From Streptomyces rimosus (GTDB lineage Bacteria > Actinomycetota > Actinomycetes > Streptomycetales > Streptomycetaceae), in contig NZ_CP023688.1 in the NCBI RefSeq assembly GCF_008704655.1, positions 7,136,001 to 7,200,000 on the forward strand: a stretch of DNA of 64,000 nt, written 5' to 3'. The translations under genes and the position numbers were made by a program. Each line of letters starts with the position of its first letter. Position 1 is the stretch's first letter. The notes under the pieces are model-generated. The model had not been told where the DNA came from and made no database searches. It worked only from the letters and a program-made list of their open reading frames with translations. Below are positions 55,695-64,000 of the stretch, piece after piece.

Positions 55695-57112
55695 CTCTCC
55701 CCACGGAGACTGCTCACCCCGAGCTCGAGGGCCTGGGCACGTACGAGTACGGCTGGGCCGACTCCGACGTGGCCGGCGCCTCTGCCAAGCGCGGCCTGTC
55801 CGAGGACGTCGTCCGCGACATCTCGGCGAAGAAGAACGAGCCCGAGTGGATGCTCAAGCTCCGCCTCAAGGGCCTCAAGCTCTTCGGCAAGAAGCCCATG
55901 CCGAACTGGGGCTCGGACCTCTCGGGCATCGACTTCGACAACATCAAGTACTTCGTGCGCTCCACGGAGCAGCAGGCCGCCTCCTGGGAGGACCTGCCCG
56001 AGGACATCAAGAACACCTACGACAAGCTGGGCATCCCCGAGGCGGAGAAGCAGCGGCTGGTCGCCGGTGTCGCGGCGCAGTACGAGTCCGAGGTCGTCTA
56101 CCACCAGATCCGCGAGGACCTGGAGCAGCAGGGCGTCATCTTCCTGGACACCGACACCGCGCTCAAGGAGCACCCGGAGCTCTTCAAGGAGTACTTCGGC
56201 ACGGTGATCCCGGCCGGCGACAACAAGTTCGCCTCGCTGAACACCGCGGTCTGGTCCGGCGGCTCGTTCATCTACGTCCCCAAGGGCGTGCACGTGGACA
56301 TCCCGCTCCAGGCGTACTTCCGCATCAACACCGAGAACATGGGCCAGTTCGAGCGGACGCTGATCATCGTCGACGAGGACGCCTACGTCCACTACGTCGA
56401 GGGCTGCACCGCCCCGATCTACAAGTCCGACTCGCTGCACTCCGCGGTCGTCGAGATCATCGTGAAGAAGGGCGGCCGCTGCCGCTACACGACGATCCAG
56501 AACTGGTCGAACAACGTCTACAACCTGGTCACCAAGCGCGCCGTCGCCTACGAGGGCGCGACCATGGAGTGGGTCGACGGCAACATCGGCTCCAAGGTGA
56601 CGATGAAGTACCCGGCCGTCTACCTGATGGGCGAGCACGCCAAGGGCGAGACCCTGTCCATCGCCTTCGCGGGCGAGGGCCAGCACCAGGACGCCGGCGC
56701 CAAGATGGTCCACATGGCCCCGCACACCTCGTCCAACATCGTCTCGAAGTCGGTGGCGCGGGCCGGCGGCCGCACGTCCTACCGCGGTCTGATCGAGATC
56801 GGCGAGGGCGCCGAGGGCTCCAAGTCCAACGTGCTGTGCGACGCCCTGCTGGTCGACACGATCTCCCGCTCGGACACCTACCCGTACGTGGACGTCCGCG
56901 AGGACGACGTGACCATGGGCCACGAGGCGACCGTCTCCAAGGTCAGCGACGACCAGCTCTTCTACCTGATGGCGCGCGGCCTGTCCGAGGACGAGGCGAT
57001 GGCGATGATCGTGCGCGGCTTCGTGGAGCCGATCGCCCGCGAGCTGCCCATGGAGTACGCGCTGGAGCTGAACCGGCTGATCGAGCTGCAGATGGAAGGC
57101 GCGGTCGGCTGA
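55691..57112 (+). CDS. sufB: Fe-S cluster assembly protein SufB
   Basis: 473 residues, start inside the sufR stop (ATGA). SufB is the cluster-scaffold subunit of SufBC2D. Conserved segments: [67 protein letters not shown], and the C-terminal cluster-site region [49 protein letters not shown] contacts SufC. There is no intein, unlike in mycobacteria. Confidence 0.97.
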   Translation: MTLPTETAHPELEGLGTYEYGWADSDVAGASAKRGLSEDVVRDISAKKNEPEWMLKLRLKGLKLFGKKPMPNWGSDLSGIDFDNIKYFVRSTEQQAASWEDLPEDIKNTYDKLGIPEAEKQRLVAGVAAQYESEVVYHQIREDLEQQGVIFLDTDTALKEHPELFKEYFGTVIPAGDNKFASLNTAVWSGGSFIYVPKGVHVDIPLQAYFRINTENMGQFERTLIIVDEDAYVHYVEGCTAPIYKSDSLHSAVVEIIVKKGGRCRYTTIQNWSNNVYNLVTKRAVAYEGATMEWVDGNIGSKVTMKYPAVYLMGEHAKGETLSIAFAGEGQHQDAGAKMVHMAPHTSSNIVSKSVARAGGRTSYRGLIEIGEGAEGSKSNVLCDALLVDTISRSDTYPYVDVREDDVTMGHEATVSKVSDDQLFYLMARGLSEDEAMAMIVRGFVEPIARELPMEYALELNRLIELQMEGAVG

Positions 57113-57167
57113 CGGCCGCAGCGGGCAGCACTTGAATTCTCACGAGGAAGAGAGCACGACGACAGCC

Positions 57168-58352
57168 ATGGCTGAGGCTCAGACAATCCCGGCGGGTTCG
57201 ACAACCACCGGTTCGATCGCGGTGGCCGCCGAGTCCACCGTCGCCACCCGGATGAGCGCCCCGCCGTCCTACGACGTGGCGGACTTCCCGGTGCCGCACG
57301 GCCGCGAGGAGGAGTGGCGCTTCACGCCCCTCGCGCGCCTGAAGGGCCTGCACGACGGCACCGCCGTCGCCTCGGGCGCCGACCTGAAGGTGGACATCAC
57401 CGCGCCCGAGGGCGTCACCCACGAACTGGTCGAGCGCGACGACCCGCGCGTCGGCAAGGCCGGCAAGCCCGTCGACCGGGTCGCCGCCCAGGCGTACAGC
57501 TCCTTCGAGAAGGCGTCGGTCGTCACGGTGCCCAAGGAGACGGTGCTCACCGAGCCGATCCGCATCGCCGTGCACGGCGAGGGCGGCACCGCCTTCGGCC
57601 ACCAGGTCATCGAGCTGGGCGCGTTCGCCGAGGCCGTCGTCGTGATGGACCACACCGGCGACGCCACGCTCGCCGCCAACGTCGACTACATCATCGGCGA
57701 CGGCGCCAAGCTGACCGTCGTCTCGGTGCAGGACTGGGACGACACCGCCGTCCACGTCGCCCAGCACAACGCGCTGGTCGGCCGGGACGCCGGCTTCAAG
57801 TCCGTGGTCGTCACCTTCGGCGGCGACGTGGTCCGGCTGCACCCGCGCGTCACGTACGCCGCGCCCGGCGGCGAGGCCGAGTTCTACGGCCTGTACTTCA
57901 CCGACAACGGCCAGCACCAGGAGCACCGCCTCTTCGTCGACCACGAGGCGCAGAACTGCCGCTCCAACGTCGTCTACAAGGGCGCCCTCCAGGGCCAGGA
58001 CGCGCACGCCGTCTGGATCGGCGACGTGCTCATCCGCGCCGCCGCCACCGGCACGGACACCTACGAGCTGAACCGCAACCTGGTGCTGACCGACGGCGCC
58101 CGGGTGGACTCGGTGCCCAACCTGGAGATCGAGACCGGCGAGATCGTCGGCGCGGGCCACGCTTCGGCCACCGGCCGCTTCGACGACGAGCAGCTCTTCT
58201 ACCTGATGGCCCGCGGCATCCCGGCCGACGAGGCCCGCCGCCTGGTCGTCCGCGGCTTCTTCGCCGAACTCGTCCAGCAGATCGGTCTGCCGGACGTGGA
58301 GGAGCGCCTGATCGCCAAGATCGAGGCCGAGCTGGAAGCGTCCGTGGCATGA
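57168..58352 (+). CDS. sufD: Fe-S cluster assembly protein SufD
   Basis: 394 residues from the ATG at 57168; GAGGAAGAG lies ~15 bases upstream. Paralogue of SufB in the SufBC2D scaffold: PVPHGREEEWRFTPLARLKG (N-terminal signature), LTVVSVQDWDDTAVHVAQHNA, AEFYGLYFTDNGQHQEHRLF with the conserved His, QNCRSNVVYKGALQGQ and [19 protein letters not shown] for SufC binding. Its stop overlaps the ferredoxin start. Confidence 0.97.
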   Translation: MAEAQTIPAGSTTTGSIAVAAESTVATRMSAPPSYDVADFPVPHGREEEWRFTPLARLKGLHDGTAVASGADLKVDITAPEGVTHELVERDDPRVGKAGKPVDRVAAQAYSSFEKASVVTVPKETVLTEPIRIAVHGEGGTAFGHQVIELGAFAEAVVVMDHTGDATLAANVDYIIGDGAKLTVVSVQDWDDTAVHVAQHNALVGRDAGFKSVVVTFGGDVVRLHPRVTYAAPGGEAEFYGLYFTDNGQHQEHRLFVDHEAQNCRSNVVYKGALQGQDAHAVWIGDVLIRAAATGTDTYELNRNLVLTDGARVDSVPNLEIETGEIVGAGHASATGRFDDEQLFYLMARGIPADEARRLVVRGFFAELVQQIGLPDVEERLIAKIEAELEASVA

Positions 58353-58684
58353 CCGCCGCCTACGTACGCGCCTGCGGGCTGGCCGAACTGGAGGAGGACA
58401 GCCCCAAGCGCGTCGAGATCGACGGCGTGCCGGTCTCCCTCGTCCGTACCGAGGGCGAGGTGTTCGCGATCAACGACATCTGCTCGCACGCGAACGTCTC
58501 CCTGTCCGAGGGCGAGGTGGAGGACTGCTCCATCGAGTGCTGGCTGCACGGCTCCAGCTTCGACCTGCGCACCGGCAAGCCCTCCGGCCTGCCCGCGACG
58601 CAGCCCGTCCCCGTATACCCCGTAAAGATCGAAGGAGAGGGCCCGGACGCTTCCGTGCTCGTCTCCGTCACCCAGGAGTCCTGA
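58349..58684 (+). CDS. Rieske-type [2Fe-2S] protein of the SUF operon
   Basis: 111 residues; ATGA overlap with sufD. Bacterial Rieske-type ferredoxin (NirD/bphA3-like): ICSHANVSLSEGEVED and CWLHGSSFDLRTGK supply Cys-His and Cys-His ligands (C-x-H, C-x2-H). Soluble, no signal. The same position between sufD and sufC is conserved in actinobacteria; it may give electrons for cluster assembly or be a client of it. Confidence 0.95.
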   Translation: MTAAYVRACGLAELEEDSPKRVEIDGVPVSLVRTEGEVFAINDICSHANVSLSEGEVEDCSIECWLHGSSFDLRTGKPSGLPATQPVPVYPVKIEGEGPDASVLVSVTQES

Positions 58685-58690
58685 GTCCCC

Positions 58691-59455
58691 ATGGCAACGC
58701 TTGAGATCCACGACCTGCACGTCTCCGTCGAAGCCGAGAACGGCTCGCGCGAGATCCTGAAGGGCGTCGACCTGACCGTGAAGCAGGGCGAGACGCACGC
58801 CATCATGGGCCCCAACGGCTCCGGCAAGTCCACCCTCGCCTACTCGCTGGCGGGTCACCCCAAGTACACGATCACCGGCGGCACCGTCACCCTCGACGGC
58901 GAGGACGTCCTGGAGATGTCCGTCGACGAGCGCGCCCGCGCCGGCGTCTTCCTCGCCATGCAGTACCCGGTCGAGGTGCCCGGCGTCTCCGTCTCCAACT
59001 TCCTGCGTACCTCCGCCACCGCCATCCGCGGCGAGGCCCCCAAGCTGCGTACCTGGGTCAAGGAGGTCAAGGAGGCCATGGAGCGGCTGTCCATGGACCC
59101 GGCCTTCGCCGAGCGCAACGTCAACGAGGGCTTCTCCGGCGGTGAGAAGAAGCGCCACGAGATCCTCCAGCTGGAGCTGCTCAAGCCGAAGATCGCGATC
59201 CTCGACGAGACCGACTCCGGCCTGGACGTCGACGCGCTGCGGATCGTCTCCGAGGGCGTCAACCGTGTCCGTGAGTCCGGCGACGTGGGCACCCTGCTGA
59301 TCACCCACTACACCCGGATTCTCCGTTACATCAAGCCCGACCACGTGCATGTCTTCGCCAACGGCCGGATCGCCGAGTCCGGCGGCCCGGAGCTGGCGGA
59401 CAAGCTGGAGGCCGAGGGCTACGAGGCGTACGTGAAGGGTGGCGCAACCGCGTGA
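58691..59455 (+). CDS. sufC: Fe-S cluster assembly ATPase SufC
   Basis: 254 residues. ABC-type ATPase: Walker A IMGPNGSGKSTLAYSLAG, signature GFSGGEKKRHEILQLEL, Walker B IAILDETDSGLDVDAL, H-loop TLLITHYTRIL. The SGGEKKR signature and the variant LDETDSGLD are characteristic of SufC. It powers the SufBC2D scaffold. Its stop overlaps the sufS start (GTGA). Confidence 0.98.
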   Translation: MATLEIHDLHVSVEAENGSREILKGVDLTVKQGETHAIMGPNGSGKSTLAYSLAGHPKYTITGGTVTLDGEDVLEMSVDERARAGVFLAMQYPVEVPGVSVSNFLRTSATAIRGEAPKLRTWVKEVKEAMERLSMDPAFAERNVNEGFSGGEKKRHEILQLELLKPKIAILDETDSGLDVDALRIVSEGVNRVRESGDVGTLLITHYTRILRYIKPDHVHVFANGRIAESGGPELADKLEAEGYEAYVKGGATA

Positions 59456-60708
59456 CGAAGCTGCCGGGCCTCCTCGACACAGAGGCGATCCGCAAGGACT
59501 TCCCGATCCTGGATCGACAGATCCACGACGGGAAGAAGGTCGTGTACCTGGACAACGCGGCCACCTCCCAAAAGCCCCGCCAGGTGCTGGACGCGCTGAA
59601 CGGGTACTACGAGCGCTACAACGCCAACGTCCACCGCGGTGTGCACGTGCTCGCCGAGGAGGCCACGGCGCTGTACGAGGGCGCGCGCGACAAGGTCGCC
59701 GCGTTCATCAACGCGCCGAGCCGCGACGAGGTGATCTTCACCAAGAACGCCTCCGAGTCGCTCAACCTCGTCGCGAACATGCTCGGCTGGGCGGACGAGC
59801 CGTACCGCGTCGACCAGGACACCGAGATCGTCATCACGGAGATGGAGCACCACTCCAACATCGTGCCGTGGCAGCTGCTCTCGCAGCGCACCGGCGCGAA
59901 GCTGAAGTGGTTCGGGCTGACCGACGACGGCCGGCTCGACCTGGACACGATCGACGAGGTCATCACCGACCGCACGAAGATCGTTTCCTTCACGCTGGTC
60001 TCCAACCTGATGGGCACCGTCAACCCGGTCGAGGCGATCATCCGCCGCGCCCAGGAGGTCGGCGCGCTGGTCTGCATCGACGCCTCGCAGGCCGCCCCGC
60101 ACATGCCGCTGGACGTGCAGGCGCTCCAGGCGGACTTCGTGGCCTTCACCGGCCACAAGATGTGCGGTCCGACCGGCATCGGCGTCCTGTGGGGCCGCCA
60201 GGAACTCCTGGAGGACCTGCCCCCGTTCCTCGGCGGCGGCGAAATGATCGAGACGGTGTCCATGCACTCCTCGACCTACGCCCCCGCGCCGCACAAGTTC
60301 GAGGCGGGCACGCCCCCGATCGCGCAGGCCGTCGGCCTCGGCGCGGCCGTGGACTACCTCACCTCGATCGGCATGGAGAACATCGCCGCGCACGAGCACG
60401 CCATGACGGAGTACGCCGTCCGGCGCCTGCTGGAGGTCCCTGACCTGCGCATCATCGGCCCCTCCACGGCCGAGGACCGCGGCGCGACGATCTCCTTCAC
60501 GCTCGGTGACATCCACCCGCACGACGTGGGCCAGGTGCTGGACGAGCAGGGCATCGCGGTCCGGGTCGGCCACCACTGCGCACGGCCGGTGTGCCTGCGC
60601 TACGGAATTCCCGCGACCACGCGAGCGTCTTTCTACCTGTACTCCACTCCGGCCGAGGTCGACGCCCTGGTCGAGGGGCTGGAGCACGTCCGCAACTTCT
60701 TCGGATGA
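59452..60708 (+). CDS. sufS: Cysteine desulfurase SufS
   Basis: 418 residues, GTG start in the sufC stop. Group II PLP-dependent desulfurase: KKVVYLDNAATSQKP, HRGVHVLAEEATALYEGAR, VITEMEHHSNIVPW, VCIDASQAAPHMP, PLP Lys in DFVAFTGHKMCGPTGIGVLWG, and the active-site Cys region VRVGHHCARPVCLRYG. It releases sulfur from cysteine to SufU and the scaffold. Confidence 0.98.
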   Translation: MTKLPGLLDTEAIRKDFPILDRQIHDGKKVVYLDNAATSQKPRQVLDALNGYYERYNANVHRGVHVLAEEATALYEGARDKVAAFINAPSRDEVIFTKNASESLNLVANMLGWADEPYRVDQDTEIVITEMEHHSNIVPWQLLSQRTGAKLKWFGLTDDGRLDLDTIDEVITDRTKIVSFTLVSNLMGTVNPVEAIIRRAQEVGALVCIDASQAAPHMPLDVQALQADFVAFTGHKMCGPTGIGVLWGRQELLEDLPPFLGGGEMIETVSMHSSTYAPAPHKFEAGTPPIAQAVGLGAAVDYLTSIGMENIAAHEHAMTEYAVRRLLEVPDLRIIGPSTAEDRGATISFTLGDIHPHDVGQVLDEQGIAVRVGHHCARPVCLRYGIPATTRASFYLYSTPAEVDALVEGLEHVRNFFG

Positions 60709-60728
60709 GGACGAGGACTGACTGAGCC

Positions 60729-61187
60729 GTGAAGCTGGATTCCATGTACCAGGACGTCATCCTGGACCACTACAAGCACCCCCATGGGCGCGGTCTGCGG
60801 GACGGCGACGCCGAGGTGCACCACGTCAACCCGACCTGCGGTGACGAGATCACCCTGCGCGTACGGCTCAACGGTGCGACCGTGGAAGACGTGTCGTACG
60901 AGGGCCAGGGCTGCTCCATCAGCCAGGCCAGCGCGTCCGTGCTCAACGACCTGCTGGTCGGCAAGGAGCTGGGCGAGGCGCAGAAGATCCAGGAGACCTT
61001 CCTGGAGCTGATGCAGTCCCGCGGCCAGCTGGAGCCGGACGATGCCATGGAGGAGGTGCTGGAGGACGCGGTGGCGTTCGCCGGCGTCTCGAAGTACCCC
61101 GCCCGCGTCAAGTGCGCCCTGCTGAGCTGGATGGCTTGGAAGGACGCCACCGCCAAGGCCCTCTCCGAGGAGGCGAAGACCGCATGA
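60729..61187 (+). CDS. sufU: SufU, sulfur acceptor for SufS
   Basis: 152 residues from a GTG. IscU-like fold with zinc/active Cys in NPTCGDEITLRVRL, GQGCSISQASASVLNDLLVG and YPARVKCALLSWMAW. The short extra segment before CSISQAS and the RxKCALLxW end are SufU hallmarks. As in Bacillus it accepts sulfur from SufS. Its stop overlaps the next start (ATGA). Confidence 0.96.
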   Translation: MKLDSMYQDVILDHYKHPHGRGLRDGDAEVHHVNPTCGDEITLRVRLNGATVEDVSYEGQGCSISQASASVLNDLLVGKELGEAQKIQETFLELMQSRGQLEPDDAMEEVLEDAVAFAGVSKYPARVKCALLSWMAWKDATAKALSEEAKTA

Positions 61188-61519
61188 CCGAGAACGCAGT
61201 GACCACGAAGCCGGCTTCGGAGGAAGAGGTCCGCGAGGCCCTGTACGACGTCGTCGACCCCGAGCTGGGCATCGACGTCGTCAACCTGGGCCTGATCTAC
61301 GGCATCCACGTGGACGACGCCAACATCGCCACCGTCGACATGACGCTCACCTCGGCGGCCTGCCCGCTGACCGACGTCATCGAGGACCAGGCACGGTCCG
61401 CCACGGACGGCATCGTCAGCGAACTCAAGATCAACTGGGTCTGGATGCCGCCGTGGGGCCCCGACAAGATCACGGACGAGGGCCGCGAGCAGCTGCGCGC
61501 GCTGGGTTTCAACGTCTGA
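61184..61519 (+). CDS. DUF59 metal-sulfur cluster assembly factor (SufT-like)
   Basis: 111 residues; ATGA overlap with sufU. MIP18/DUF59 domain: EALYDVVDPELGIDVVNLGLIYG, MTLTSAACPLTDVIEDQ (conserved Cys) and the C-terminal NWVWMPPWGPDKITDEGREQLRALGF-like end. Such proteins help Fe-S maturation when demand is high. Last gene of the SUF operon, followed by a perfect terminator. Confidence 0.95.
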   Translation: MTENAVTTKPASEEEVREALYDVVDPELGIDVVNLGLIYGIHVDDANIATVDMTLTSAACPLTDVIEDQARSATDGIVSELKINWVWMPPWGPDKITDEGREQLRALGFNV

Positions 61520-61540
61520 CCGGCCCCTCCGCGCACCAAC

Positions 61541-61576
61541 GGCGGCGCCCGCCGGGGAAACCCGGCGGGCGCCGCC
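61541..61576 (+). terminator. SUF operon terminator
   Basis: GGCGGCGCCCGCCGGG (61541-61556) and CCCGGCGGGCGCCGCC (61561-61576): perfect 16-base stem, GAAA tetraloop, followed by GTTT. Confidence 0.92.
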
Positions 61577-61640
61577 GTTTCGTCTGCCGGGGCCGCCCGT
61601 TCCCCTGACACGGCCATGCCCACCCGGCACACTGACGGTC

Positions 61641-62003
61641 ATGGCCGTTTCTCTTTACCTGTTAGCCGTCGACGCCCACGACCTCAAAGGACTCGCCACC
61701 TTCTGGGCCCGCGTCCTGGACTGGCGCATCGTGCACGAGGACGACGAAGAGGTGATCATCGCCGCCGACGAGAACGCCCTCCCCGGCATCATCTTCCTGT
61801 CCGTCCCCGAGGAAAAGGCAGGCAAGAACCGCCTGCACATCGACCTCGCCCCGGACGACCAGGCGGCCGAGGTCGAGCGGATCATCGGCCTCGGGGCGCG
61901 GCGGGTGGACGTGGGGCAGGGGGAGGTGTCGTGGGTGGTGCTGGCGGACCCCGAGGGCAACGAATTCTGCGTGCTGAGGCCGAAGAAGTCGTTGCTGGGC
62001 TGA
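61641..62003 (+). CDS. VOC family protein (glyoxalase/bleomycin-resistance fold)
   Basis: 120 residues: LYLLAVDAHDLKGLATFWARVLDWRI, NALPGIIFLSVPEEKAGKNRLHIDLAP (HID metal-type ligand), and SWVVLADPEGNEFCVLRPK (the DPEGNEFC motif with the final Glu). Small single-domain VOC, likely a dimer; substrate unknown. Codon 8 is TTA (61662-61664), the rare bldA-dependent leucine codon in Streptomyces, so translation may depend on development. Confidence 0.92.
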   Translation: MAVSLYLLAVDAHDLKGLATFWARVLDWRIVHEDDEEVIIAADENALPGIIFLSVPEEKAGKNRLHIDLAPDDQAAEVERIIGLGARRVDVGQGEVSWVVLADPEGNEFCVLRPKKSLLG

Positions 62004-62016
62004 CTGCCAAGGCGTA

Positions 62017-62175
62017 TCAGCGGCGCCGCCTCACCGCCTCCGTGAAGATACGGAAGACGGTGATGCGCTGATCGCCTCGTAGCCCTCGTAGCGTGACGAG
62101 GTGTCCGACGAAGAGGGCGACGACCACGAGCAACGGGAAGCCCGCGAGCAGCAGAAGTTCCGCAGGGATTGACAT
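62017..62175 (-). CDS. Small single-span membrane protein, hypothetical
   Basis: 52 residues from the ATG at 62175, which has AGGAAAGG about ten bases upstream; the same frame is open further up without a site. One membrane helix (IPAELLLLAGFPLLVVVALFVGHLV) is followed by a basic tail (RITVFRIFTEAVRRRR). No family recognised. Convergent with the VOC gene. The 152 bases up to the next gene's stop show nothing else. Confidence 0.55.
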   Translation of the reverse strand: MSIPAELLLLAGFPLLVVVALFVGHLVTLRGLRGDQRITVFRIFTEAVRRRR

Positions 62176-62327
62176 GAGTGTGCGTTGCCTTTCCTGTGAT
62201 GAGTGCGAACGGATGCGGTGCGCATCACGACACACGATCAGGTCTGGCGGCGCCATGCCGCTCAGTTCCCCAAGCCGTATCTCTGCAGGTCAGGGACGTT
62301 CGCGGGAAATCCCGGCGGGACGTGAGC

Positions 62328-64000
62328 TCAGCGGCGGAAGCCCCGTCCGGGATCACGGGTGTCGCCATCGCGGAACGGGACGAACCATTGGTCGGCCTCC
62401 AAACTCGCGATACCGAGCATCTGATTGATGTGACTGTCAGGGTCTTCGATGCCTTGCGCCCAAGGCTGGAACAGAAAGAGGACATCGGTGTCCTCCAGGA
62501 ATGAGTCCAAGCACTGATGCCAATCATAATCGCCTGGCTCTTCGTCTATTCCTTGCACAAGATCGTTGACGAGTTCAGGGTTATCCACCACCAAGGAAGA
62601 TGCTAGCTCCACAGTCAAGTGCATCGCGATTTCCTCGGCAGTGCACGTGGGGAGTGGCCATTCTCCTGCCTGGATGTCGCCGGCCAAATCGTCGAAGCAG
62701 CGAGCCATTTGACGACGCCACTTGTGGTCCTGGCTCCAGGTCAGTACAGGCATCCTGCTGTAAGGGAATGAATAGTTACCATTCAGGTCGACTCGCGTGT
62801 CACCAATGTTTTTCAATTCGTCATAGGCCATGTCGGCGAGTATGGTAAATGCCGCTTGAAGGATACGCAGTGTTCGTGGCGTAGGGCCATAGTCATCTTC
62901 ACTCCATTCGTCATCCTCTATCATTTCGCTTTGCGGGGAGCCAGAGGTGGGTGAATGAGAAGTCGGAGTGAGGGGGGCTGCGGGGCCGTTGAAGTAGGAT
63001 TGTGCGAGTTCGTCACCTGCCTCGGCGGCTTTTCTGTACCAGTTGTTTGCTTCACTTCTTTCCTGTCCTCGGAAATGGAGATCCCCGAGGAGCCGTAGAG
63101 AGAGTGTGTCGCCGGAATCGGCTGAGAGGTGGAGCCACCGAGCGGCCTCTGCTCGGTCATCCTTCTCGTACAGCAAGCCCAGGGTGCGTATGACCTGGAC
63201 ATCACCGGCCTCGGTCAATGGCTGCAGCGCGCGCCGACTGACATCCACGCGGGAGTTGGCGTAAGCAGCGAAAGCGACGCTGAAGCGCTGCTGATCTGCT
63301 GTGCCCGCTTCCAGTGTGATTTGCCAGACTTTCTCTGGCAGCAGTTGCGGAGAAGGCTTATGTTCCCGTAGGTGGGCGTCCAGCAGGTATTCGAAGGGGC
63401 GTAACCCGTCATCTTCCTGTATGAGGAGGCGGGTAACCGCGTCCCGCGGAGTGGTGGCCCAGGAAAGTGCTTCTTCGAATGGTTCAGGCCCGATCAGGCT
63501 CTTGTTTCGTCCAGGGAGATAGTCTTCATGAAGCGCCTCCAGCAACGTGACGGGTAGCGGATCGGTCAAGCCTGCCAGTGTCAAATCGATGGCTGCCCAC
63601 ACCAGAGCAGCACCACGGGGGTTTCCATTGACCACTGCCGCAGCCTTCAACTCCTTCCAAAGTTGAGGGCCCGTGGCCAGAGTTTCCGCGATGCCGAAAT
63701 TATCCGCTTGGGTGAGAGCCAGTTGGAGTCGCGCGTCGCGATGGCGGCGTAGTTGCTGGCGTGCGCGCTCAAGCTCATTTTCCGACCACAGGCGTCGTAC
63801 CTCGAATTCCTCCGAGATTCGAAGAAGTTCATCCTCTGGAAAATTCTGCCTGACGCGTGATCGCATAGTCCCGAGAACAACGGCCCGGGAGGTGAGCAGA
63901 GCGTGTATCTCTCTGAGCCCGAGCCTCCCGGAGCCGAGGTACCGCTCCATATCGTTGAGCCATAGAATGCACCGCTCGCCCTCGTTGGAGAGCCGGACGA
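62328..64000 (-). CDS. Large accessory protein with Walker-B-like motif and Sel1/TPR-like repeats (5' end outside the window)
   Basis: The frame is open from the right edge through the ATG at 63950 to the stop at 62328, so the true start is outside. The edge codes for CILWLNDMERYLG, a Walker-B-like hydrophobic-Asp segment seen in a family of Streptomyces P-loop proteins; any P-loop would lie beyond the edge. The middle has Sel1/TPR-like helices (LLYEKDDRAEAARWLHLSAD; RGQERSEANNWYRKAAEAGD). The C-terminal ~200 residues are acidic, unrecognised (LFLFQPWAQGIEDPDSHI). GC content is clearly lower than in the rest of the window and one TTA codon occurs (63402-63404), consistent with recent acquisition. 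Function unknown; signalling, regulatory or defence-type roles are possible. Confidence 0.78.
   Translation of the reverse strand, partial: VRLSNEGERCILWLNDMERYLGSGRLGLREIHALLTSRAVVLGTMRSRVRQNFPEDELLRISEEFEVRRLWSENELERARQQLRRHRDARLQLALTQADNFGIAETLATGPQLWKELKAAAVVNGNPRGAALVWAAIDLTLAGLTDPLPVTLLEALHEDYLPGRNKSLIGPEPFEEALSWATTPRDAVTRLLIQEDDGLRPFEYLLDAHLREHKPSPQLLPEKVWQITLEAGTADQQRFSVAFAAYANSRVDVSRRALQPLTEAGDVQVIRTLGLLYEKDDRAEAARWLHLSADSGDTLSLRLLGDLHFRGQERSEANNWYRKAAEAGDELAQSYFNGPAAPLTPTSHSPTSGSPQSEMIEDDEWSEDDYGPTPRTLRILQAAFTILADMAYDELKNIGDTRVDLNGNYSFPYSRMPVLTWSQDHKWRRQMARCFDDLAGDIQAGEWPLPTCTAEEIAMHLTVELASSLVVDNPELVNDLVQGIDEEPGDYDWHQCLDSFLEDTDVLFLFQPWAQGIEDPDSHINQMLGIASLEADQWFVPFRDGDTRDPGRGFRR

Noticed and set aside
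55691..57112. Intein in SufB, as in mycobacteria
   Set aside because: The protein is 473 residues with uninterrupted conserved segments and no splicing motifs.

Overview
The window is about 64 kb of very GC-rich actinobacterial chromosome, almost certainly from Streptomyces or a close relative. The reasons are GC-rich third codon positions, frequent GTG starts, a mycothiol-type DinB-like enzyme, WhiA beside RapZ and YvcK, OpcA beside zwf, an RbpA-family protein, and a conserved gene order (uvrB, terD/terC, uvrA, uvrC-rapZ-yvcK-whiA, gap-pgk-tpiA-secG, pgi, pgl-opcA-zwf-tal-tkt, ctaB/ctaA, sufRBDCSU) that as I recall matches the core of the S. coelicolor chromosome. Most of the window is core genome with short accessory inserts.

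Layout. 1-6.6 kb: the 3' part of uvrB, a spacer with two short-period tandem repeats (one a run of G5 tracts), a TerD protein, a TerD protein fused to a degenerate FtsK-like domain, then terC preceded by what reads as a yybP-ykoY (Mn2+) riboswitch with a visible translational switch; a secreted lamin-tail-domain protein follows. 6.6-10.7 kb: a metallo-beta-lactamase-fold hydrolase, a mycothiol-dependent isomerase-like protein, and an FAD monooxygenase divergent from its presumed TetR regulator. 11-14.2 kb: uvrA with a Lys/Ala-rich tail, followed by a 60-bp tandem repeat array. 14.8-19.9 kb: a sugar or polyol cassette (PfkB kinase, LacI regulator, LacI-type operator, zinc dehydrogenase, sugar porter) and a Tat-type Rieske lipoprotein. 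20-25 kb: an ImmA/IrrE-like peptidase with a multi-pass membrane partner, a thiamine-binding-family protein, an XRE-type regulator, and a secreted papain-like protease coupled to a membrane-anchored partner.

25.2-30.3 kb is the overlapping uvrC-rapZ-yvcK-whiA operon. 30.4-30.9 kb and 41.3-41.8 kb hold two head-to-tail dimers of the same 260-bp structured, non-coding element in opposite orientations, so they form a large inverted repeat around a GNAT gene, a secreted carboxypeptidase, the glycolytic run gap-pgk-tpiA-secG, an RbpA-family gene and pgi. 41.8-48.5 kb is the pentose phosphate operon tkt-tal-zwf-opcA-pgl on the minus strand, converging on pgi. 49-54.5 kb carries heme O and heme A synthases (ctaB, ctaA), a degenerate amidohydrolase and an ABC exporter. 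54.8-61.5 kb is the SUF Fe-S cluster operon under SufR, with a CAAC-N6-GTTG operator at the sufR start and a perfect terminator after the DUF59 gene. The right edge (62.3-64 kb) enters a lower-GC accessory gene with a Walker-B-like motif and Sel1/TPR-like repeats; it and the VOC gene just before it carry rare TTA (bldA) codons.

The most notable features are the 260-bp dispersed dimer element, the readable Mn2+ switch on terC, the TerD-FtsK-like fusion that lacks a Walker A motif, the G-tract array after uvrB, and the apparently leaderless divergent monooxygenase/TetR pair.
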